Under the pieces are notes generated by a model. The model ran no database searches. It was given only the letters and a program-made list of their open reading frames with translations, and was not told the DNA's origin. 64,000 bases of DNA from Ganoderma boninense (lineage: Eukaryota > Basidiomycota > Agaricomycetes > Polyporales > Polyporaceae), in contig CM035315.1 of assembly GCA_002900995.3 (NCBI GenBank), forward strand, positions 357,967-421,966, in the 5' to 3' direction. Position 1 is the stretch's first letter, and each line of letters opens with the position of its first letter. The position numbers and the translations under genes were made by a program. Positions 1-7,796 of this stretch are shown here, one piece after another.

Positions 1-660
1 TTGGAGGAACTGCTCAGACGACCATCACGGATAGCGACCTGCCCAACTGCGGAAGGATGTGCTTCCGCCATGACGTCGACACTATCTAGACTTCCCACAC
101 CCTCTACAGGAGAACCAGGAAGAGGCGGTATAGTAAGCACCGTTTCGGGGTGAGTTGCACGAGGAGGGCGGAGGAAACCTGCCACCGCGAGTGCCAGGGT
201 TTGGAGCGTGAGATGCTGAAGCCAATGGTGGACTGCAGGCCAGTCACAAGAAGCGGAAAAGGGCTGAAGGGCTGGGCTGACATGATCATAGGGCACAAGA
301 CAAGTGTCCGGCGTGAAGACGCTGGGTGGCGGAGATCCCCAAGATGCGAGATCGGAAAGATGCGTATAGCCCGCACGCTCGAGGTTGGAAATTGTTAGAG
401 ATGAGGGAGCATGAGGGGGAGGTGGGAGACAACGGGACAAATGTCGGAGAGAAATGTTGCCGGTGAAGAGATGTGATAAATCTGTTGGGTGGATTGAGAG
501 GTGGAAAGTGCGAAGGACATCGAGGGCAATAACCCAGGAAGAGGGGAGGATATGGGTGGAGCGGGAGAAGGATCGTGCGATTGCGCCCTCGAAAGGGTAC
601 AGGCAATTGTTGAGCATGCACGTCCAGTCTGCGAGAGTGATTTCCGCCATGAAGTGGAAA
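1..660 (-). mobile_element. LINE retrotransposon, 3' part of the long ORF (runs off window)
   Basis: One minus-strand frame is open from base 660 to the window edge (about 219 codons). It is the C-terminal continuation of the reverse-transcriptase polyprotein that starts near 10 kb. The proof is at the MITE next to it: if the MITE (661-1181) and one copy of its 8-bp duplication are taken out, the frame at 1182-1701 reads straight into this one (...PAFRFMAEITLADW...). The segment is rich in Leu, His, Ser and Pro, with W and C residues, as in the region after the RT thumb of fungal LINEs. No RNase H domain is visible in the part present; it would lie beyond base 1. The 3' end, poly-A tail and target duplication of the LINE are outside the window. 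Confidence 0.8.
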
Positions 661-1181
661 TAAGGCTGAACGTAGGTCAACCTATGGTTGATTGGGATCT
701 GAACCTGCAGGTTTGGCCACTTTTAAAAGCTTGATTGGGATCTGTATAAATCAAATCAACTTTTCACCTACAACCTGCAGGTTGCAAACCTATAAGTTAT
801 AGGTCAAATCATTGATTTGATTTGAATACTAAATATAGTATTTGCTCAGCTACTGTTGAAGATTTTAACCTATCATTGTGTGTTAATAGTGCTTTTTATG
901 CTATAACTATGCTTATACATGCACTATCAAGCTATACAAGGACAATTTATTAACTCAAACCTCCAATTTATACTATTTTTGTCTGTTGAAGTGTGAATCA
1001 ACCTACAAGTGACCTATACTCAAACCTACAGATCCAGGTCACTTTTTCTAAGATGCCTGATTCAGATTTGTAGCTGATTCATAGCACAAGTACCTATAAC
1101 CTACAGATCACAACCTATAGGTAAATATCTAGGTTCAAGCCAGGTTCAACTGCATGAAACCTGGACCTATGTTCAGCCTTA
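661..1181. mobile_element. AT-rich hAT-like MITE inserted in the LINE
   Basis: A 521-bp AT-rich island in GC-rich LINE coding sequence. The ends are inverted repeats: TAAGGCTGAACGTAGGTC at 661 and the complement of TAAGGCTGAACATAGGTC at 1181 (one mismatch over 18 bases). It is flanked by an 8-bp direct repeat, AGTGGAAA (653-660) and AGCGGAAA (1182-1189), one mismatch. Eight-base duplications are typical of hAT transposons. Inside are many short copies of CCTGCAGGTT, ACCTACAG and ACCTATAGGT. No ORF is large enough for a transposase, so it is a non-autonomous element. Confidence 0.8.
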
Positions 1182-1701
1182 AGCGGAAAGCAGGAACATG
1201 GTGGTTGAGGTCGCGAACAAGACCTGAGAGTGCTGCTACGTCATTAACGTGAGAGAGGGATGAGAAAGCGAAGCTGTGGGATGCAAGAGGAAGATAGAGG
1301 AGAGAGGTGTTGAAGATGAAGGGAAACCCCAGATAGTCATGCACCCGACGAGCAATTAAGCGATCGAGCTCAGCAGCTCGGTGTCGCGGGATTGGTTGGT
1401 AGGAGAGAAGAGGCCGGATACGCGATACAAGGCATTGGGAGAGGATGCGACGCAGAGCAGTGATCGGCAGACGGGTATAGAGGTCCGGGAAATGGAAGTC
1501 GAGGACTATCTGTCGAATCTTGTGGTACTGTGCATCAGGATCATTGAGCTGGGTGCGTAAAAACTCGCAGTGGGTGGTGGCAACTGGGACGGAATGATAT
1601 ACGACTGCCGAAGAGCCCGGGTCGGCAGGATTGACTGACGGCATAGAGACTGACTGTGGCGAATGTGGATCGCCGAGGATAGCGAGGAGAGACTTGGGCC
1701 A
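1182..1701 (-). mobile_element. LINE retrotransposon, middle segment between two nested insertions
   Basis: Minus-strand frame of about 173 codons starting at the edge of the 3.96 kb element (W-P-K-S-L-L-A-I-L) and ending at the MITE (V-P-A-F-R). It joins in frame to the RT segment on the other side of the 3.96 kb element: AAC|TG plus TGG CCC AAG, with one TG removed, gives N-W-P-K. That restores the G-W-x-x-x-W-x-K pattern that follows the catalytic box in this type of LINE. The segment corresponds to the region just downstream of the RT palm. It has no stop codons, so the two inserts into it are probably young or the LINE was young when hit. Confidence 0.85.
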
Positions 1702-2315
1702 CATCAGGAAAAAGGTATTCAGCGTTGGGGCGCCTTGAGTGGCTGTGAGGGCATCTCACGGTTCCTGAGGGCACCCAAGGCTCCAAGGTTGCCAAGGTGC
1801 TTGAGGTGCCTTCAACACTTACCTACCTGTGTAATTTGGGGTGAAGGCTTCTTCAAGACACCTTGAGAAGCCTTGAGAACTGTTCAAGGCTCCCAGGACA
1901 GAGCCAAAATTATTAGGAATACACTTCAGATACTTAAAAGACAGGCAAACAAAACATGTATATTTCATTGCTAGGAACGTAAGCTTGCTACAACAGCGGT
2001 ACTGGTCTACAGAGTTTACAGGACTGGTCAAGGTAGACAGACAAGAGGACCAGCGGCAACAGCAGCTGACAATACACAAGAGATCACACGTAAGAGCCAG
2101 AACCATCCTCAACATGGCGTGGACACTGTGACAATGACAGGGAGGGACCGAGAGCGGTGGGTCATAACATAGGGCATAGAGGATCGTAACAAAACATGCG
2201 TGCGTCGGTCGCATATGCGACATCTTCATACTGTAGACTTCTTTGAAGTCTACCATCCATGGCACCGTACAGCAGCGTCCAGCCAGCCAGGAACCTCGAG
2301 ATCCGAATGCCAACG

Positions 2316-3318
2316 CTACGCATCCTCCTTCTTCAGCCACTCCTCGTCTGTCGCGTTGTTTGCCTCAGCTGCGTCGACCGCCTCGAGCAGCTCTGCCTCG
2401 GGGTCAGCATCGGGGTCAGCATCCACCTCATCCGCGTCCGCGTCGGCCTCCGCATCGCCATCTGCATCCGTGTTGACCTCCTCGCTGTCCGCATCGACGT
2501 CCATCAGGTCCGACGACTTCAACTTGCCATCCGACCCACGGGGTGAGCCTCTTGCCGACGTCAAGTTCTGTGCACCCATGGCCGAGTGCGAGTTCATCGT
2601 GGGCGAGTGGCTAGCAGACCGGCTGCTGCCACCCCCGTTTCCGTGTCCGTTCATGGCGTGCTGAGTGGCGTGCGCGTGGCCCGCCGATGAGTGGTGGTGC
2701 GTGCGGTCATTGTATGCGTCGTCCTCATTGGCGCTCGAACCTGGGAAGAGTAGCGATCCCGGGAGGGGTGGGACTGCGTTGAGATGAGCGGGAGGGCACA
2801 TACGAGGGGTGGTAAGAGGAGGCACCTTGCTCACAGTCGCGGTCCCATTCGTGACGCACGTAGCCGCTCCGCGACAACAGGATGTGCGTTCCGCTGGGCC
2901 TGAGGCACGTGTGGCTCTGCGACGATGGGTGCACCATCACCGTGTCTGTGCGGTGCACATGCCAGTCAGACCTGCCTATGCGTCCGTTCGTGAGGGAGCC
3001 CGGGCCGCTTGAGGCGCGCCAGAGGGGTGGATCACGGCCCGGCTGGTGGTGCATCGCCGCCATGCTCTGGCTGTCAAGGGTCCCGCGGCGCTCGACGCGC
3101 TTCATCTTCTTGTGGCACCTGCGCGTGCGGGCGGTCAAATCACAAAAAAATAACGGTAAGATTCAGCGGGCGCACCTGTCGCACACCGTGCCAGGTCCCT
3201 CCGGACCAGGACCCCACTTCTCCACACACTTGCCCTCCTTGTACCGCCCAGGCAGGCCGCATTGCCGGCAAATGCGCTGACCCACAGAGTTGGGGCAAGG
3301 AGGGGCAAGGGACGCAGT
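2316..3318 (-). CDS. GATA-like zinc-finger protein carried by the TIR element (left copy)
   Basis: Mirror copy of the gene at 13293-14294, with the same three 3' exons and two introns. The first of these exons holds C-R-Q-C, then a long loop with K-W-G-P-G-P-E-G-P-G-T-V, then C-D-R-C, followed by H-K-K-M-K-R-V-E-R-R-G-T-L. This is a GATA-type zinc-binding site with a 25-residue loop instead of the usual 17-20. The last exon is His/Ser-rich and ends in an acidic Asp/Ala stretch. Compared with the right copy there is an extra G near 3037-3042 and a missing C near 3000; the two cancel, so only about 12-14 residues differ and the frame survives. Another 1-base difference lies in the last intron. 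GATA proteins bind DNA in the nucleus; whether this one is expressed is unknown. The 5' exons are not certain. Confidence 0.7.
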
Positions 3319-3498
3319 CTGCGACAAGAATGCGCGTGGACGAGACAGGGAGAAACAAGGGATGCTGCCGAGGGAAAAGAGCAACGCAAGAGGGTAATGA
3401 TAACAGCAGTGGGCAGGACGAAAGGAATGCGAAACAAAGGAGAGCAGGGTGATAACTCACCATACAACCTTTTTGCCGATATTGTTGGCGGCAGGTCT

Positions 3499-3524
3499 GG
3501 CGCTGGCACGGACGTGCCAGCGCC
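3499..3524. repeat. GC-rich hairpin repeat 1 (left copy)
   Basis: Perfect 12-bp palindromic arms, GGCGCTGGCACG and CGTGCCAGCGCC, with a 2-base GA centre. It shares the core GGCGCyGGCACG with the hairpin at 4333-4366 in the other half of the same element, so the two are a repeat family rather than a chance palindrome. Confidence 0.75.
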
Positions 3525-3873
3525 CCACCACTTCCTGAAATAGAAGTGGTTCGTTATTCAACATGAGCATCCCAGGGACAGAGAACGCAAGAGATGGCTG
3601 AGAGAGGGGGAGAACAACGACGTACCTTACGCTCTCGAATCAAGGAGCCCCGCCAGACCTCTACGCCTCAAACTCGGCCTTGAGCGGGATCTTGGGGGTG
3701 GGGGGAGGCGTGCAGCGACCCGAGAGAAGCCGAGAATGGGGTAATGGGTGGGGCAGAGCAGAGTAGAACAGAGTGAACGCAAGATGTGACAACGGTGGGT
3801 CGCTGAATCGGCATGCAAGAGACTGCGATGAGGAGGAGGAGCAGCGAGACACCAGTCGCCGCTGTGAGGTGGA

Positions 3874-3966
3874 CGGAGGAGACAAAGCGATGGGTTAGGC
3901 GCTGAGGATGGTTGGGTTGCTGCGGCAACCATCCTCAGCACCTAACCTATCGCCTTGTCTCCTCAG
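3874..3966. repeat. Central inverted repeat of the TIR element (left copy)
   Basis: Arms of about 41 bases around a 10-12 base centre. One arm ends GCGCTGAGGATGGTTG and the other begins CAACCATCCTCAGCAC, with a few mismatches further out. The repeat divides the element into two halves. Exon-like sequence in each half reads away from it, as if it were a shared divergent promoter region or the scar of an inverted duplication. Confidence 0.65.
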
Positions 3967-5260
3967 TCTGCCTCATCTCCTTGTCGCCGCCACCGTTCCC
4001 GTTCTCCTCCTCTCCCGTGTTCTTCTCTCTCCAGAACCCTGGCTGGCTGGTTGTGTTTTCTCTTCATCCCGCCAGTCAGTGAACCTCCGCCCTGCAAGAC
4101 AAAACACGGCACTCACACTGCAAGACTCGGAGTTGGGATGAAAGGTCGGGATGCACGGCAGGTAAGCATTGTCCCGGTGAGTGTGCATTCAGAAGAATTA
4201 CTCACTATTCGTCCTCCACGCTCAGCCCCAATACGCGCAGACTCTGTCCTCCGACTCCGCCCTCCGACCGCACACTCCGGCCCCACCCCCCTTTGTCCTG
4301 CGCTCCTGCAGCCACTTCCGAATGTGGACATGGTCAGGCGCCGGCACGTTCATGCCGGCGCCTGACTGAACGGCAAGCGTTTTCGACAAACACCGAGGAC
4401 GCGCACTCGTTCTCTCATCCTCCCGATTTATCTCAGCCCACACCGCTACTTCCACGCCACCACCTTGATATCCCAACCAGCACCCTCTCCCCCCTCCCCA
4501 GTCCCAGCAATGTGTGCCCACTGCCACCGATTCCCGAGTGTGCGTCAACACGCAGCATCGTCCCTGGTCTTCTCCCAGTCCAGCTCCTGTCCGCCGCCTA
4601 CCGCTGCTATTCTGTTCCTCCTCTCTCTCCATTCTGCTCTGGCTGGCTAACTGGATCCCACCACACCGGTCAACGAAACGCTGCCCTGCAAGATGGAACC
4701 GTCAGCCCCCAGTCACAGAATTCATCTCATCTTGGCGCATCCCCATTTCGCTCCACCAGTCTGGCAAGCCCCCCGACATTGCGTCTAACAAGCGCGCCCA
4801 TCACAAACTCGCTCAGCCAATCATCAACAACTTCCTCAGCCACCTTGACGCCGCTGGTGCTGCCCGCCTCTGGAGCCGGACTCGTGTTCCAGACTAGGAG
4901 GTCTGCCCACGGAGGGAAGGCTGGGACATGGTCGCGCATTGTGTGATGGAGGGACATCAGGAGGTGAGTGTTGTCACCATTTTTGCACATCCCTGCCCAC
5001 AAACCAACCCCGCGGTAACAATTCTCCGGTCGTGCCCGGTTCATCCGATGCGCCCCAGCTCGCGATGCACATATGTAGTCGAGTCCTTCATGCTTGTCCA
5101 GGTCAGATCCCTTTCGGTGATCCCCAATCAACTTCTCCCATGTTCCGCCTCGGATGCTCCTCAGCGACGTCGTGGACATGTTGTTCAACGGCGGCGAGAT
5201 CTGGTGCTAGCGCAACGGAAATGTGAGTACAACGGCTTTGTCTTCAATGACCATCGTTGA
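3967..5260 (+). other. Second half of the TIR element, exon-like but unassigned (left copy)
   Basis: This half reads away from the central inverted repeat. It has open frames rich in Ser, Thr and Pro (up to 217 codons, 4293-4946), and good splice-like sites, for example GAG|GTGAGT near 4963, ATGTAG| near 5080 and CTCAG| near 5164. The last pieces could read S-D-V-V-D-M-L-F-N-G-G-E-I-W-C followed by a stop. A 153-codon frame is also open on the other strand (4727-5188), so coding strand is not proved. Two blocks near 3950-4115 and 4560-4695 look like diverged copies of each other (both contain CTGGCTGG and GCCCTGCAAGA). I recognise no domain. Confidence 0.35.
4333..4366. repeat. GC-rich hairpin repeat 2 (left copy)
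   Basis: Palindrome GTCAGGCGCCGGCA ... TGCCGGCGCCTGAC with a 6-base centre. It follows the same GGCGCyGGCACG design as the hairpin at 3499-3524 and lies in the opposite half of the element. Confidence 0.75.
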
Positions 5261-5666
5261 TCATTCTGCTACCGGCTACATGAGGTTTGTAGGGCAACCC
5301 CGGCACTCAACTTGAATCTACGGTATTGGCACCAGGTAGTGTGGGACATAATGATATAGATGTATTACGCTGTCTTGTCTGAGTACCAGTACCCAAGTAG
5401 TACATCTGAATGTTTCCCATGTGTCTCGCCACTCAACAGTGAATAAAATGAATCGCTGTGGCATTCATGTGTGCAACAGTTTAAGCAATCTGCAAAGAGT
5501 AGCTCTGAACAAAACTTGAAGTACAAGTACATACAGCGGTGCAAGGACTGTGAAGGAGGCCAGGTGCCTTGAAGGTGTCTTGGAGAGCCTTGAGGCGTCT
5601 GGAGGTGCTTGTAGAGTGTGGCGGTCCCTCAAGGTGCCTCAACACCAAACAGTTTTTCCTGATGCA

Positions 5667-7796
5667 GTTGGTTTCCCATCCATACGCTGCCTGAAAGCGC
5701 TCCATGTGATGACCGGTGACCTGCGAAGCGTGAAAAGATGGGGTAATTATGATGGAGTCGTCCATGGCCTCGACCATCTGGGTCCGGAGAGCTATATCGT
5801 CAGCGGGAAGGTGAGGCTTTCCAACACGGTGGTGGTGTGTGGCGAACAGGATCTGCTGGTCCGGGGTCAGGATGTCATGCAACCAATGGTTTGCCATGCT
5901 AGTGGTGAGCGTAGACTTGAGGGGAGAAAATGGTCCACCCTGTTGTGTGATACCGGAGAGGAGGAAGGTGTCGGTAAGGCCATAGAAGGTTTTGACCTGG
6001 TACGGAACGTCTTCCTGTGCTGACTGGTCAAGTGAGATGAGGGAAGACGGGAGGCCGTATGCTTCAACAGCGTCATAAAACCCCTCGGGCTCGAGGCGGT
6101 CAAATCCCTTACGTTGATCTCGGCGGAGGAGGTAAAGTGGAATCTTGTGGCGTCGAGCGTAGGCGTCAACCTGGGCGAGGAAAGAGGTGAGATCCCGAGC
6201 TTGGACTCCCGGGTGGGTGGCAATTTGAGATTGGGGGAGAATGGAAAGGTCGGTGAGATACGTAACAAGGCAATGATTAAGCCAAGCAAAGGGGATGTTT
6301 TTGATGAGGTTCGAGCACGTAATCCCTCGGTAATTAGCGAGGTCAGTGCGTGATCCTCGTTTGAAGATAGTAGACATGGTGGCTGGCTTAACAGAGGCAG
6401 GGAAGTGGGAAGTAGTCACCTCATAGTTCACCAGGTCGAGGACAAGTTGCAGGGCCGAGTCTGAGAGTGACTTGAGACACCATTTCTCCCACATATCTGG
6501 GCCCGGTGACGGCCTCGCATTTCCTTTACAAAGGAGGAACCTAAGGTCGGACAGTGCGAGGGGCTTTGGCCACTCGAACGGGTGATGGGAGGTACGTTCC
6601 CGGATAGAGACAATGGAGGGAGAATTGAGCCAGGGCTTGTCCATGGGGGGACGAGGAGTGCGGCAAAAGAGGTCAGAAAAGTAATGTACGGTCGCGGTTT
6701 TAACGGCAGCTGCATCAGTGAGGAAGAGCTGGGGGTCGGTGGGCGAAGCAAGTGCGATGGGTGGCCCATCAGAGTCGTGCGCATGTGCGTAGAGGCGCTT
6801 ACTAGAACCGCCAAGAAGAGCAGCGTTGATGCGGGCCCTCGAGGACTGGGTAGCACGCCACTCAAGCTCTGCTTTCTCTGCTTGGAACCGCAGCTTTCCA
6901 AGAGCGCGCCTGACAGATGACAGATGGTGAAGAACGGCAGTGGGGTAGGAAGCGTCCCATGGCGAGGGTGAGGTCGGGAGGGAGTTATAGTCGTCGATAT
7001 ACTGTCGTGCCCAATGTTGTCCGTGGAGTAAACGATCGAGGGAGCCCTGTTTAAGAGCGCCAATGATGCGGTTGACTCTGCGCATTTCAGCGACAAGTGC
7101 ATGGATATAAGATGAAGTTAGCTTGTGGGAGTGCGATGCAGAGGTGGACGGGAGTCCGAAAGCTTCTACACCACAGGAGCGAAGGACATGAGAGAGAGCA
7201 TGGTAACGGGTATCGAACGAGGAGTCATCAGTGACGGGCTGGGCAAAGGAGGGCTCCTGGGAGATGGCAGTGTCGACCAGGGCAGCAAAGGTTTTGAACC
7301 GTTGTGCCTCCCCTCGACAAGGGTAGAGGACACGAGGAGCATATGACGGACGAGGCTGATGGGTCGGCGGGCATGGTGTTCCAAGCGTTGAAGATGGGGG
7401 AGGAGAGAGGACAAGATGTCTGCTCAGGGGGTGATGGTCCATAGCGGGTATGAAATCTGGCAAGACAGCGCAGGAAGCGGTAAGGACTCCCCGGCGGGAG
7501 AGTGCAATGCGGTCGATGACTGACTGGCCTCTCCCACCAACCGCCCTGCACGTAAAAGTGTGGCGAGCATCAGCATCACCTTGGGAGCTCCAGAGGTCGA
7601 AGCCGTCGGTCTCGGACAGGGTGGCGGAATAAGTGTTACGAGCGACAGAATCGTGATGATTCTGAGACATGGACTCGGAGGGCGACATGGTGAGGTTACA
7701 GTCACCGACAATTGACCAGGAGAAAGGTGCGGAGGCGCAGTGATGGCGAACATGGAGCCAAAAGTCACGGACATCATCAGCGGGCCCACCAGGGTT
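5667..7796 (-). CDS. LINE endonuclease C-terminus and reverse transcriptase (interrupted)
   Basis: This frame continues the endonuclease domain (V-G-D-C-N-L-T, then D-R-I-A-L-S and the D-H-H-P-L-S signature near its end) and then enters a reverse transcriptase. RT motifs in order are: N-Y-R-G-I-T-C; the first catalytic motif around D-Q-R-K-G-F-D-R-L-E-P; Q-Q-G-G-P-F-S-P-L-K-S; and the metal-binding pair in V-E-A-M-D-D-S. The M-D-D-S form in place of Y-A-D-D is familiar from basidiomycete LINEs. The enzyme would copy its own RNA at a nicked genomic target. The frame stops making sense at 5664, where the 3.96 kb element begins; it resumes at 1701. A first ATG inside it lies at 7688, but translation probably began upstream before the TGA arose. 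Confidence 0.85.

Larger units (their letters stand above)
1702..5664 (-). mobile_element. 3.96 kb TIR element carrying a GATA-like gene, left copy
   Basis: The ends are 12-bp perfect inverted repeats, CATCAGGAAAAA. The element sits inside the LINE ORF and is flanked by CA on both sides of the plus strand (1700-1701 and 5665-5666), a 2-bp target duplication confirmed by frame restoration of the LINE. Both subterminal regions are crowded with short motifs such as CCTTGAG, CTCAAGG and CCAAGG. Subterminal repeats with a very short target duplication fit the CACTA/CMC-like class best, but the TIR does not begin CACTA and no transposase is encoded, so the superfamily is open. A near-identical inverted copy lies at 10945-14908. 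The cargo is a GATA-like gene in one half and unassigned exon-like sequence in the other, with a short inverted repeat in the centre. Confidence 0.85.

Noticed and set aside
2200..2664. Ser/Ala-rich ORF opposite the GATA gene
   Set aside because: It is the complement of the Asp/Ala repeat of the real gene; the composition explains the open frame.
4293..4946. 217-codon Ser/Pro-rich ORF as a named protein
   Set aside because: Frames are open on both strands and no family is recognised; kept only as unassigned element content.
1702..5664. KDZ or Plavaka transposon
   Set aside because: No KDZ or Plavaka transposase motif is present, and the 2-bp duplication and CATCAGG ends do not identify either group.
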